Below, one piece after another: positions 1 to 11,547 of a stretch of 64,000 nucleotides of DNA. This DNA is from Crotophaga sulcirostris (lineage: Eukaryota; Chordata; Aves; Cuculiformes; Crotophagidae), in contig VYZB01000374.1 in NCBI GenBank assembly GCA_013397455.1, positions 557,718 to 621,717 of the forward strand, read 5' to 3'. The first letter of the stretch is position 1. Every line of letters begins with the position of its first letter. The position numbers and the translations under genes are program-made. A model generated the notes under the pieces. It made no database searches, was not told the DNA's origin, and saw only the letters and a program-made list of their open reading frames with translations.

Positions 1-19
1 AGAAATGAACACACAAACA

Positions 20-43
20 CCATTCTGTGATTCTATGACTCTA
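20..43 (+). mobile_element. Possible CR1 3' tail entering from the left edge
   Basis: The first bases contain CATTCTGTGATTCTATGACT, which resembles the ATTCTATG-type 3' terminus of plus-strand CR1 elements such as the copies ending near 49,699 and 63,613. No CR1 body can be seen because the diagnostic sequence would lie further 5', and bases 1-19 do not look like CR1. It may equally be a chance octamer-like run. Confidence 0.3.
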
Positions 44-1554
44 AATATCATAGTAAATGTAATTCCAGATCATCAACGTATAGTTGTAGACCCTACTTTG
101 AAAAGAAAGCTGAGATTGGGGTAAGGCTGTTTTATTTTTCAGAAGAGAAAAGGAAAAATGTTAACCTATGGTCAACCTAAATCACTTCATTCAACCCAAA
201 ATAAAACATCATGCAATAACTTTCAGGTCATTTAACTTCTTCATCTTTGACTTTGAAGCTCCTTCAAATGAAAATAAAAGCATTTTAACTCCCAGGAGTT
301 CAAACAGAGCTAAGTCAGTTCCCCTGAGTAGTAGCATCACTCTTGATGCAGAAGACCTTCCAAGTGTATTTTATGAACTGCGACCACAGTCAAATTCCCA
401 TCCTCTGCAAAATACGTACTTTTCTCTGAATACAACTCACCTGAGTATTTGGAGTTTTATGGTTTGCTAACACAATGAGACCTTAGTTACACAGTCACTT
501 TCACCTTCAATAAACCCTGCAACTCCAAATCCTGCCCTTCCCTACCCCAGTAAAAAATCTCTTCTACTTAATCTCACTCTCTTTCTTACTTTTGTGTGTG
601 CAGAGACCACTGCAAATCATATGTTTAAGTAGTGGCACAATTTATAAATGAGTTACAGTAGGGGTTTAACTATGGCATGAAACAAATTTTGCAGTCAATC
701 TTTAAACCTATGTAAATGCAAAAGTTAGAAAAATGAGGAAAAACTGTGCCCACCACCACCATTGCCTTGGCCAGCTTTAGGGACTCCTTAGAGGAGTTTC
801 TATAGGTAGATGGGATGGGCTTCCATACTTCCAAAAAGGCATCTCTCACTTTGAGCTAATGAAAGCACTCCTGATGCAGCTCCTTTTCCTAAGCTGGAAA
901 AAACCTTGTCTTTTTACAGGCTTCCAGACACGAGCTGCCAGTCAGCCAGCCTTGCACTAGATGATCTCATCACTAGGCAACCATCCATGAAGGCCACTTC
1001 TCCTTGAGGAAGTTCACTTATTGTTTAAAGGTATTTCATTTCCATGAAAGAGTGTTTCATCTGACAACTCTCTTTTGTTAACCTTGTGCTGGTGGCCTTT
1101 AGAATTATTTTCTGACGTGGAAGTAAGTGAAAGACAGAAACTTGCCTGCACAGTCAAAATGAATTTTTCCATTTGAATAAGAGTCTTGTGATCGGAAGAG
1201 TGTCCATAGCTGGATTATCCGATTGACAACAGTTACTATGGGACATCAAAAGGCATGTGGTGTGGCCACATTTTCACTTTTAGTCTAGACCAATAACAGA
1301 GAAAATATTTTTTATGCTCTTCTAAGCACTGTATAAGGTATCCTCAGACCTGACCCATGGAGAATAATTAATTGTATGCCTTGGGTGAAAGGCTCCCATT
1401 TACCATGTTAATGAAATTAAACCCTGCAATGGTGGTAAAGATAGTACATCATAGTGTGACACAAAGGAGGATACAAGAAATCATAGATTCTTTAATTAAT
1501 ATAGAAGTGAAATGGGAGCTTATTTTGGACTTTAAAACCCTTGGCACCCTTTGA
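44..1554. other. Unique AT-rich sequence, no gene recognised
   Basis: Both strands were read. Only short frames of 60-100 codons are open and none resembles a known family. No repeat was recognised. A splice signal or RNA gene cannot be supported here. Confidence 0.6.
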
Positions 1555-2095
1555 GTTGGTGGTCTGCACCCGTGATTGGTTGCATCCAGCTGACACCTAT
1601 GATTACCTGTTTCCACCTATCTCTGTCCACAGACTTAGCTAGCAAGAGCAGACTCTAGGGATGACCTTGAGCTGTCAGTAAAGATATTTTCCTTTGTTCT
1701 TATGTTATTTACTTTCTACGGGGGGTGGGGGGAAGAAACCCCTCTGATGCCTGATAGTATAATAGCTTGTAAAAACTCCCATCTAGTACCTGCCAGGCCA
1801 ACTTTGCTATGCCTGGCTCTCCACTTCTATCAGACCCCAGATAATGCAAGACCCCTGACTTGTCCAGCGACCAGACTACCTTGGCACCACAGCTGTAGCT
1901 TTGCTGTTGTGCACTTTGCCCTGTGTGCCCTGACCACAGGGCAGAGGGAGCAGGGTCCCGCAGGAGCTGGGGACAAAAAGGTTGCACAGTTCCTCACTGG
2001 ACAGAGAAGAGGAAGAGCCTTGGGGTCAGGAAAAAACAGTGAATTAATTGATGGTGCTGTGGGCAACCCACCTCTGCTTGATGAATGAGTTTGTA
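1555..2095. other. GC-richer patch of unknown nature
   Basis: Base composition rises compared with both flanks, and a 128-codon plus-strand frame (1702-2088) is open, with overlapping minus-strand frames open too. Simultaneous openness of several frames in a GC-rich patch argues against coding. The patch includes a G6-T-G6 run at 1720-1732. It could be an old LTR or other interspersed repeat, but I do not recognise it. Confidence 0.35.
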
Positions 2096-3432
2096 ATTGA
2101 TAGTGTTGAACTCTGGCTAGAAAAGCTGCTTGCTTATTTTTATTGCGCGTGGTTATTTCTCCTGAAATGCCTTGCCTGATACTGCTTTATCTTGTGATTG
2201 CTTCTGCAGCAGTCAGTGCATATCAAGCAAGAAAACCCAGAACAATGAACCACACAGACAATAGCCCCCAAACTCCTTATATTTTGGCGTTGATACTGCT
2301 GCAACTTCAAAGTAGAGTACAATTCTACAAACCTCATATGAAAGAAGAGATAAGAGTCAAAAAGTAGTACTTTTCGTAAACAGAAAATAAGCATGTGTAC
2401 GTGCCTCATTCTTTCCCTTTGCAGTGAGATTTCTTATCATCTTAATGAAATTATAAGCAGTGGTCTCACTTCCACATAGAGTAATTAAGAATCAATTACA
2501 TTGTACATTGAAACACTGACTACCCTGTAACCATTATGTAATTGGGAAGCAGCTACATTGTCCTTTTTATGTAGTTACACTGAATTACACATCATCTCAA
2601 TGGAGTTATATTGTGAAATTACATGTAAATTTGTTCATATTAGGTCCTGCAACTTAAACACTGAATGTAAGATAACTGCTCACTTGGAACAGGCTCTAAA
2701 CCTCATACGTACTGTGACTATGAAGGGAAAGAAAAGATTCCTTAATAAGTCAGAAGTGTTGTCATTAGTATCCTTTATTGCAAAGTGGTTACACACTAGT
2801 GAATTATTACAATTATTCTGTTATATTGCTGACTTAAAGAAAGGGAACAATTGATAAAAATGTGGTGAAAACTTCCTAATATGTAGAAATTGAGAACAGG
2901 GCTCAAAAAGTCTTCACTGAGTGCATTCAGCTGGTACCTTCAAAATTTGAAGATACTTAAGGTTAAAAGGGAGAACTTCAAATCACTAATGTAATTCACA
3001 GTGTGCTTTGGGAGCTTGAGTAATTTTGTATTTGCAGAATGTCTCTACAATGCTACAAAGTTAAATTTGAGCAAGGTTTTTTAGTTTTTACTTGTGGCAC
3101 AGTGGGATATAAAACACACCTACAGTGAAGCTATAATAGAAAGCACTCATTTTTGACTGATTCAAAGTATGCACCCTAGAGTCTGAAAGCATAAAAGGTT
3201 CTTACTCAAATGTGGTGCAAAAATAAACACTTCAAAGGAGAGCCCCATCTGAACACAGCAGAAGGAGGTGTGTGAGCCAGGAGAAAGGGCTGCCTGAACT
3301 CATGAAAGAAGCTGACAGGGACAATTTCTTGCCCTACAGGGGACTGATAACTCTGGGAAAGTTACAAAATCTGAGATTGGTAAATAGGAACCTTTAAACC
3401 TTCATAAACTAATATGTTTCCATTCTCCCTCA
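2096..3432. other. Unique AT-rich sequence, no gene recognised
   Basis: No repeat family, RNA gene or plausible exon was recognised on either strand. Open frames are short and compositionally unremarkable. Confidence 0.6.
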
Positions 3433-3472
3433 TTTCCATTTTACAGGTTGGTAAACTGAAGGACAGAGAATC
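3433..3472 (-). mobile_element. MIR-like ancient SINE relic (core fragment)
   Basis: The string CCATTTTACAGG followed by GTAAACTGAAGGACAGAGAA closely follows the antisense of the MIR core consensus as I remember it (CCATTTTACAGATGAGGAAACTGAGG, then CACAGAGAGG). The weaker match continues for a few tens of bases to the right. MIR relics are found at low copy number in birds. The match is short, so a chance resemblance is possible. Confidence 0.45.
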
Positions 3473-4559
3473 TCTGGCTCACCTAAAACTAAGTCATACT
3501 GACCTTCGTCCCTTGGTTTCAACTGCCAAAATGTGCTCTGTCCTTTACGTGCCTGAGTAAATCAAAGCAGATTTTTCATTAAGTTTCAGACATGTCACAT
3601 CCACACTCTTGTCTACTGGTCATGGAAAATATAATGAAGTGAACTAAGTTTGCACATGCACTAAAATTATCTCAAAATTTCTCTTCTCTTTTGGTACTCA
3701 TGAAAGGTACGTTGTCAAAAATATTATATCAAATTTAAAAAATTACCCAAGAGAGTTTCTTTTACATAATAGGGGTCTTAGAATGGAAATTTGCAATAAA
3801 AATTTCTGACAGGCTCTTAGCTGAAGGCACTAGCAAAATTCTCTAGTCTGTGCTTTCTGACTGATTCATTGGTACATTTTATATTCACTTATGATGTGTA
3901 CTCTCAGTTTGATCCCATTGGCATTTGAAATGCTGGTTAAGAAATATCATAAGGAGTAGTTCAGGCATTTTACCTCTGTCCAAATTGTATGACAGTGACA
4001 GCCTCCGCGTTTGTCATAACATTTCTATTAGACATCTAAAGCAGCACCCAGCTTAATATTCTGGATAAAATGGAGTAGTTAAGATTGATATATGGGCTGT
4101 AAAATCTTTTTTCTTCTTGTGGGTATTAACTAAATAGAAGGTAGTTACACACTTGATCTCATACATTCCATCACCACAATACCCATGTAAATAGTCTTTT
4201 GACTAAATACGCCTCTGCCTAGTAAAAGGTGTTTTATATCCTCACTGAACTTTGACTAACTGTAAAGAATTTATTACACTGACAATCTGGATCTAAGTCT
4301 ATTGACAATCTAACCACGCTTTCTGCTCCATAAAAATATGTTTAGAATTATCCCAGGGATGCTTTCTTTCTATGGTATTAGTCAGCCAAATCCTCTATAT
4401 TAGCTTCGCTGAGTGATGCAAAACTAGTTCTAAGTCCTTGGTAACCAATCACTTCATTTCATTTGTTGCTAAATAGATGTATTTCATAGTGACTTTGTCC
4501 CCAGTTGACTAAATGGAGGTGTCACATAACACCATAATCTTCAAAGATAATTTCAGCAG
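3473..4559. other. Unique AT-rich sequence, no gene recognised
   Basis: Nothing recognisable as gene, RNA or repeat was seen. The sequence is complex and non-repetitive. Confidence 0.6.
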
Positions 4560-4800
4560 CCTTGTTATGTCTGTGTTGCACCACAAGTCAAGATCATCAT
4601 CAGCGTTAGTTAACTAGTTATGGGTTTATTCATCATCATGAGCAACTTCAGCAAGAATGCAGCTAATTTAAATGGGGCTCATGTATGCTTTAACTGAGCT
4701 GCAGTGGTGAGAGCAAATGCAGTGTAAACTGACTCATCATCATTAATCCTGGAGCACTAACATGCAGAATAGCTTTGACTGCAGTTTTGTACTGTGCAGA
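4560..4800. promoter_or_regulatory. Hunch-level conserved noncoding candidate
   Basis: This non-coding stretch is complex in sequence and contains three clustered CATCATCAT runs (4593-4601 offset by one base, 4631-4639, 4734-4742) and several TTAAT/ATTAA sites. It has no repeat signature. The call is an impression of enhancer-like texture, not a demonstrated element, because conservation cannot be measured from one sequence. Confidence 0.15.
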
Positions 4801-4895
4801 GCTAATACCGACACAGGAAACAGGGTGGCACTTTGGACCTGCTCCCTCATCTCCTTATTTGCATTCCTATTCACTGTCAAGTATAATAAATCTTT

Positions 4896-5890
4896 AAAAT
4901 ATGAGTTCTTTCATGCTATGCTGTGCAATAAATAGCTCATCTGCAGACGTGCAAAGCAGTAGAGGCAAAATAGGAGGCAGGGAACCTGAATATTACCCTT
5001 GTCTGGCACCACCCAGGCCCATCACCGGAGAGCATCAGCCCATACAACGAGGCACACCGACAGGCAGAGAAGCCTCAGTGGCACAGGCAGAGGAATGGAG
5101 CCCCTGCACAGGAACTCCCCAGGGCTCTGCCAAGAGACCCACCAGCCCCAGTGGCCTAGCTGGAAAACCTAGCATCACTGGTCGATGGGAGAGGCTTGTT
5201 GGAGCCCTTCAAAGTCTGGGGGGTATGGGGCACGTTATGGGATGCAGGCAAGAGAATTTGGGAATTGCACCCGACTTTTTATGGAATAAGTGTGGGAAAT
5301 GAGGGGTGAGGGGATAAAAGGGGTCAGTTACTTGTAAACAGGTTGCTGGTCAGAATATTCATCCAGCCACACCCTGCATCTGATCAGCACAGCCAGTCCT
5401 GTCTTCTTATAAAACTAACTTTTCCTGGGTGAGGGAAATCCCTATTCTGTGTGTATGTATGTGCGTGGAGGTCTAAGTGCCAACAGCTGGATTGAGGACC
5501 CTGAGTCTCTAGGAACCATGTGTCTGGGGTGCCAGCAACTAAAGGTAACGAGGGTACATAAACCAGTGTGTGACAGTTAATGAAGACCAAGCCAGAGCAG
5601 CTGGCAAGTAGGATATATATGTACACGAGCTCAGTCGACAGAGAGGTCCACATGGTAAATACCTATGAATTTCATCCTTATCAGCCAGAGAGAGGTAGGA
5701 AGAGGCTGTTGGGACAGTTTATTTCTGTGTGCATATTTTGTGTTTCCGCCTGTGCTGACCCGTTGTGTCTATATGTGTGTATATGTGTATTTACACCTGT
5801 CTTTGCACATGTACCTACTGGGAATACATGCTTAGCCTTGCTACTGGTTAGACCGGGAGCACCGACCTGCGGTTGCCTTGGCCCTTGAAG
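4896..5890. mobile_element. GC-richer block, possible old LTR-type repeat
   Basis: The block stands out from AT-rich flanks by higher GC and several CpGs. It has a TATA-like GGGATAAAAGGGG near 5,312 followed by a long non-coding, intermittently TG-rich stretch (for example around 5,758-5,800), a layout that can occur in retroviral LTRs. I found no matching target-site duplication or TG...CA boundary pair, so the class and limits are uncertain. Open frames of about 130 and 100 codons lie here but overlap frames on the other strand and match nothing I know. Confidence 0.3.
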
Positions 5891-7052
5891 AGATTTGCTG
5901 GATTTGGCAGCTCCCTAAAAGAGTATCCTCTGATGAAAATATATACCATTTTTTACAGCTCTGTACTGTAGAATCAATGGACAGTGTGCAGTAAGTGACC
6001 ACCTAAGCCTCCTTTCCACACCAAACATGCAGACAGCAGTGCATTGCCCTGGAACTCCCACTAAACTCTTTCACCACTGCCACACAGATTGCTAGAAGGT
6101 CTAGTTTCTCACTGGAAACAAATGAAATTTGCATTGCGTTGTTATGTCAGTGTGACTTCCTAATTTTATTCTTTTATTACTGCCCAGTATACATTTCTGC
6201 AGCACAGCAAGAAATGCCTTTGTCTTTGCTGCCACGGCTGATGAAAGCTATCAAGAGGCACAACCATTTTCAGCACAGCTTTATCTTGTACTCCCATGTT
6301 CCCGTGTTGTGACACTTCTGGGAACAACCATGACATTTTGCTCAGATTGGAATCATTTTGCTTCTTTTAAGTATTGCTGAACTGTATGGTGATTTTTTTT
6401 CCTTCTTCATCTTAGTACAGCTGTGTCAGGCAGTGTCTTGTTTATTACAGAGCAGCATTTCCCTTCTAGGCTACTTCCTGTGGCGATAATAGAACAGTTT
6501 TTCAAGTTAGCCATGAAAATACTACATGATGTTGAGAACAATTCAAATAATTGCTCAAAGACTTATGATTTGGAATTGTATTTCAACTTCTCCTGAGGCT
6601 ATGTAAAGAATAGAAGCCCCTTTCACTCCAGGGATGTGAAGCTGCTTGTATAGATTTACCTCAACAGACATCACTATTTTATCAACAGCGATAACAAAGT
6701 ACACAGAAAGACGCAGACAAATATTAGGAAGTCCCTTAAGGAGGGCTTGCAGATGCTCTATTTTCATCAGCTTTGCCTCTGTCTTGCTTTGAACTCCTGT
6801 TTCACTTCACAGAATCGTATCTCAAAGAAGCAAGGACAAAACTCCTCCAGACACGGACACAGTGCTCCAGAAGAATCCCTTGTTTTGAGCTTTTCAATGA
6901 TCCTCATGTATTTCTTCTCGAACAGAACAAATTCCTGGCAAAGAAACTTTGTTGTTCTTTTGCTTTACAAACATTGAGGGAAATTAAGATAAATATTTTT
7001 TCTAACAAATACAAGCCATGACCTAGAGCTCTACTATTGTTCTTGGTCTTCA
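5891..7052. other. Unique AT-rich sequence, no gene recognised
   Basis: Read on both strands without finding a repeat, RNA gene or credible exon. Three overlapping short frames around 6,750-7,150 are chance frames, one of them running into the CR1 copy that follows. Confidence 0.55.
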
Positions 7053-7337
7053 GTTGACCAGTGACAGAACTAGAGGACATGGACTCAAGCTTTGTCAGGG
7101 GAGGTTTAGGTTTGATATTAGGAAAAAGTTCTTCCCTGAAAGGGTGATTGGCCATGGGAATGCGCTGCCCGGGGAGGTGTTGGAGTTACCAATCCTGGAG
7201 GTGTTTAAGAGGAGATTGGCTGAGGCACTCAGTGCCAGGGTTTAGATGATGGGTTGGTGTTGGTGTTGGGTTCTAGGTTGGACTCGATCTCAGAGGTCCT
7301 TTCCAACCTTGTAATACTGTGACACTGTGATACTGTA
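7053..7337 (+). mobile_element. CR1 LINE fragment, 5'-truncated, ATACTGTG-type tail
   Basis: This is the 3' end of a CR1 non-LTR retrotransposon. The frame from about 7,054 to 7,245 encodes the C-terminus of the ORF2 reverse transcriptase polyprotein ([20 protein letters not shown] ... ALSARV) and ends at a stop. The short 3' UTR GGGTTCTAGGTTGGACTCGA follows and ends in GTAATACTGTGACACTGTG. The frame is still open. The copy lacks a GAT triplet in the usual GACTCGATGATCTC stretch. No target-site duplication is evident, as is normal for CR1. Confidence 0.95.
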
Positions 7338-9300
7338 TTTCACACTGGCATTTCAATAGCATTTGAAATTAGCAAAAGGGTTCTTAAAAGCTTTACATTC
7401 CTACTGTTGTAGTAATTATGGTCTAAGGACATATCCAACACAAGACTGTAACTATAAGTAGTACATTTTCTTCAAACAGTTGCTAGAGTTTAAAAAAACA
7501 CTGAAGAATATTTTGGGCCTTTCTTAACATCTGAAAAATACACACGCGTTATAGTGACTAAAAGAATCCATCTAAACACTGCAATATGTGCTGAAGGAGA
7601 ACAGTGGGAAACACAACTGCCAGTATGACACTAAATAACAGCTAGTTAATGAGGTTATAAACAAATTAAGAAATTATATTTTAAAGGCTAGGAACAAACA
7701 AGGAAAAGGAAGAATCTTTGATGGGTCAGAATGTGACTTGGCATAACACTGGTTTGACACTGTAGTGTGTTGCTTCATGATGTGCTGAATCATTTGAAAG
7801 ACAATTGTCTGGAAGATTGCAGTTTTTCTTTATTCCTGATGGAAAGCAGCATGCGGACGTAATTGGAGGATGTGGAGTTGTGCAGTTTAGAAAGGTCAGT
7901 GGTTAAAGCAACTCTGTTTCGATTAAGAGTGTTAATTCTAATTCTATTCTTTTCACACTTCAGGATTTTGTGTTTGTTTTGATTTTCTTTTTTTATTTCC
8001 TTAAACTTCTTTCATGTTAATGTCTTTTTATACTTCTCAACTTACCAGCTAAGTAAGCTTTTTCTCTTGAGTCTCCAGAGGGATAAGCGTAAGTTATCTG
8101 CAATATTTGCCAGTACTCAGATATCCAACAAGTAATTTGGCACCCACCCAAACAGCATCTTCATGTGAATTAGCTCTTTCTCCATTTCCACTCCTTGTCC
8201 TCCCCACAAAGAAAGGTGGCATATAGGATACATGTTAATAATTCCAATAGAATCCAAATTACATCGCTCAAATCAGCGTAATAATTTCCTCCCAGGCTGC
8301 ACAACCTGCTGTTTTTTATAATCAAATATCACAGAGGCAGAGGTGGCTTATACAAAGATAAGGAATTTTTTCCTTCTTACTGACACACCATTTACTTCCA
8401 TCTGCCCCAGATTTGGAGCTGGATAATACCAAAGCTGATAAGAGGTACACAAGCTGGGCTCAGAGATTCTTCTGAAGTTAAATGCGTACGACGCTATCCG
8501 AAATCACACTGGCTTGTTAGATGAGATAATGTGAAATGATGTAACACATCAGAGAGAGAGAGGAAAGCTTTGAGATCAGCTATCTGCTGGCATTCCCAAA
8601 GACAACAATCCCATCACAAAACAACATTACAGATAAAAGTGGAAAGGGGAGCCACGCACTAAATATTGTGTACCTGGTGAACACAGAGGTCTGTCTGCTT
8701 GAATCTTCTGCAAATCTTCCATGAAAGGCTGGGAAATTACTCTTCATTTTCTACATTTATAAGCATTTGTTTTATCATTAAAGACATAAAATGTAAAAAG
8801 ATGTATGTACAGATAAGGAGAGAAATATCTAATGAGACCGTCTGCCAAGGTGAGAGGAGATTCCTGGAATGCAAAATAAATATTGAATAGTAACTTAAAG
8901 AACTCTCTGCTCTTTGAGTGCTGCTTTACACTCATTGTTCATGGCAGCTCCATTCCCCAATTCATTTATTTAAAAAAATATGTTTTTGATGCTAGGTTCT
9001 ACTGAGGTGATAAATAAGAAAGCTTCACAGAATCAATAATGAATTACAAAACAGCTGCCTTGCTTTACTTAAACTGGACTGCATCATGGCTATGCTCTTT
9101 CTCACTTTGCCTTTAATTCATCATGGTACTTAGCCTAAATTTAAGCAGATAATTTATAGCACTGGATTAAAGAGGCCTCGTGGTCAGACATACATCCTCC
9201 TGCCCAAGTGCCCAAAACTAAACACAACTTTGCACACCCTGGTGAATGGGAACCTGTGTGCAGATGGGAATGTCATGGCACATCATATCTGGAGGACATA
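7338..9300. other. Unique AT-rich sequence, no gene recognised
   Basis: No mobile element or gene was recognised. A short GA run occurs at about 8,551-8,565. Overlapping 63-codon frames on both strands near 8,700-8,930 are chance frames. Confidence 0.6.
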
Positions 9301-9625
9301 GAGGGTTCTGCAACCAATTTAATTATTTTGATGGCATTTTAAATGGATTTATATAGTGCTTAGCTAACAAGCATTTAATCCAGAGGTTAAATAAGGCAGT
9401 AACCCTAGAGACTGGGCTTGTAAAGGGCTATGAAGATTTCGGAGGTAGAAAGTCATCTTTAGCCCTAGGGAGTGGACTGCAAAGGGCTGGGGGGGATTTT
9501 ATTAGCATCTTTAATTAAGCATTTATTTGAGTCCTTTATTTGGCATTGAATCAATTTTTCATTAGTTGTTTTGTTATTTAATTAGTGTGTTTAATTACTG
9601 TAAATACTATTAGGGCTAAATCCTG
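9301..9625. promoter_or_regulatory. Hunch-level conserved noncoding candidate rich in TAAT cores
   Basis: The stretch is packed with homeodomain-type TAAT/ATTA cores (for example TTTAATTAAG near 9,510, then AATTAGTGTGTTTAATTACT near 9,578-9,598). It lacks repeat signatures or open frames. This is the texture of many vertebrate developmental enhancers, but AT-rich DNA gives such cores by chance, so the call is speculative. Confidence 0.2.
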
Positions 9626-10571
9626 CAAGTTGCTGAAAAATTCACAACTCCTAGGGATGTCAATTAAAATACAGAACATTTCCCGGGTCTAGAAAAGTGC
9701 AGAGGGTTACTTCTGAGGTTCTGCTTATGACAAGCCTACTGTTAGTGGAAGAAGAATTTTTGTTTCTGGAGTGACTCAAGTACCAAGTAACACAGGTTGT
9801 TAAATCTACAAGGAGCTATTCAGGCCACATGAAGCTGGTGGAAATACTCATTTGACTTCACTGTGGTGATATTTGTTACGAGAGAAAATCATATAAACTT
9901 CAGTCAAAACCATTACTGAAGTGAGGCACCATATAGGGGATCACAAGATGATATTTTCGAGCTCCATGGGGCTGCAGGCAAGGCAGGAACAGGAATTATT
10001 CCAGTCTTGTACCAGAATGAAACATCAAAGGAATCACCACCTAGCTTAAACATTAAAACAAAAGTCTGAAGCAGAGTGACAGCAACGCTGCCTGTTTTTT
10101 TGTTTTTCTTTTTTTTTTCCTTTTTTCTTTTTTTTTTCAGTCTTCCATTTCTGGGCCTACAGAGAAAACAGATGATGGGGAGGCATTTCAGCAAGAAAGA
10201 GGGTAGCTAGTGCTCTGGAATACAGAGAAAAAACATGAGGGGATATAGCATCAACCAACTGAGTAATTGATTCATCACAAAAGAAAAATATGTTTTGCGA
10301 TTAATAAATATAAACAAAGAATTCGACTGAAAAATAATTAATGCAAAACTGTCTGCATTATTTCATGAAAAGCTAAATATTTCACTATGAAATTTTCAAA
10401 ACAGAGGGGTTTAATTTCTGTTTTGACATGCTTTTTTATTTTAATTAAAAATAAAAAGCCAAGTAAAACAAAACACTTCAATTTCATTCCCATAATATTT
10501 ACGTCAAGGTTTTGTTCCTTTTTTTTCTTTTTAGTTCAGAGAGGAAACAGCTAGAGAAAATGTTGCTTCAG
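9626..10571. other. Unique sequence with a long pyrimidine tract
   Basis: A T-rich tract with occasional C and G runs from 10,093 to 10,137 and ends in CAG at 10,140. On the minus strand it reads as an A-rich run. No gene or repeat was recognised in the rest of the stretch. Confidence 0.55.
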
Positions 10572-10657
10572 AGTATCACAGTATCACAAGGTTGGAAAGG
10601 ACCTTTGAGATCATCGAGTCCAACCTCTAACCCAACACTAACACCAACACCAACCCA
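10572..10657 (-). mobile_element. CR1 LINE tail fragment (about 85 bp), ATACTGTG-type
   Basis: The sequence opens with AGTATCACAGTATCACAAGG and continues TTGGAAAGGACCTTTGAGAT, the reverse complement of the CR1 3' UTR seen in the longer copies. It is truncated soon after the CCAACACTAACACCAACACC stretch, before any ORF2 codons. It is among the shortest CR1 copies in the window. Confidence 0.9.
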
Positions 10658-10660
10658 TGA

Positions 10661-11300
10661 ATAATCCAAACTGAAAATATTTCACAGATTTTCTTTCCAG
10701 CTACTGACTCAAGTAGTGTCTTTCATGCAACTTTGCCCATCACTGCTTTGTTAAGGCTCTTGGCAAAGCAGAGGAAGCCAGAAGAGAGACGGCGCACAAA
10801 CAGGATCCAAACTGTTGAGAGGCCAGAGCAGGGATTTGGGTTCAGGCAGAGCTGAAGGGAGGAGAAATCACAGGAAAAACAACGCAAAGCCAAATAAAGT
10901 CAGTGGGAGATTCTCCATTGTCTTCAGCAGGTTTTGAATCTGACCCAAACCAACAGAGAGGTGTGAAACATGAACAATGGGGCATGAGCAAGGGAAGGAC
11001 AGAGAATGATGTGAAGCAGGGGAGGATGCCATCTGCTCTGCTTGCTGCCGCACTAGAAAAGCAAGTTTATTCTTTTGGCTGTCAAGGCAATCTCAGCATC
11101 CGCCTCTAACTTTGTGAAGGGTAACTCTGGGAACATCAGGGAGACACAGGGTTTTTCAGCTGATGCTAACAGCATGCTTGCTTAAACCGGGGAAGTTGTT
11201 CAGATATGTGACACGATACCATTTTCCCATGCATCTACTGTAAAATATGTAATCCGAAAGCTTCCACAGAGTTAAATAGACCAAGCAGATGGACAGGGAA
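10661..11300. other. Unique sequence, no gene recognised
   Basis: Slightly richer in purines than the flanks. No repeat or exon could be supported. Short frames on both strands overlap each other. Confidence 0.55.
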
Positions 11301-11301
11301 A

Positions 11302-11547
11302 TTAAAAGTAATTGGCAAGGTAGAAAAGATAAATGGTCAACCGAGATTTGAAATGAAGAAGAGAGTCAATGAGGCAGAGAGGCACAGTGAAGCTATTCCA
11401 GATGGTAGGGGCTGTGAAGAAGGCGACTCTCAAAACACTGGTGCAATTCAGACCAAGAGAGAGGCTCAGCAGAGGGGGTGGCATGGGCATTCTGAATCTA
11501 CCTAATCCTGTGGTGGCATCTGGGCAAGAAAAGAGGTCACAGCCCAA
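11302..11547 (-). pseudogene. Ancient LINE ORF2 C-terminal remnant (L2/L3/CR1-like clade)
   Basis: The minus-strand frame of 81 codons has no internal stop. Its second half reads RVAFFTAPTIWNSFTVP, then a short linker, then FKSRLTIYLF. This follows the pattern typical of the C-terminus of L2-, L3- and CR1-related LINE reverse-transcriptase proteins, roughly A-P-x-hydrophobic-W-N-S, a spacer of about 15 residues, F-K-S-x-L-x-x-x-L-F. It differs from the CR1 copies elsewhere in this window, whose C-terminus ends ...LSARV. The first half of the frame is not recognisable. It is therefore probably an old fragment from another LINE lineage. The clade is an inference from the motif; an exapted copy is possible. 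Confidence 0.5.

Noticed and set aside
1720..1732. G6-T-G6 run as a possible G-quadruplex
   Set aside because: Only two long G runs are present, with no further G tracts close by, so the usual four-run motif is not met.
1702..2088. 128-codon plus-strand frame
   Set aside because: Two overlapping antisense frames are open in the same GC-richer patch and no protein family is recognisable.
4901..5302. 133-codon plus-strand frame
   Set aside because: It sits in a GC-richer block where stops are rarer; no family match and no splice context.
10093..10206. Polypyrimidine tract plus CAG followed by a short open frame ending in TAG
   Set aside because: The 22-codon frame is too short and unrecognised, and such T-rich tracts are common; no partner exon was seen.
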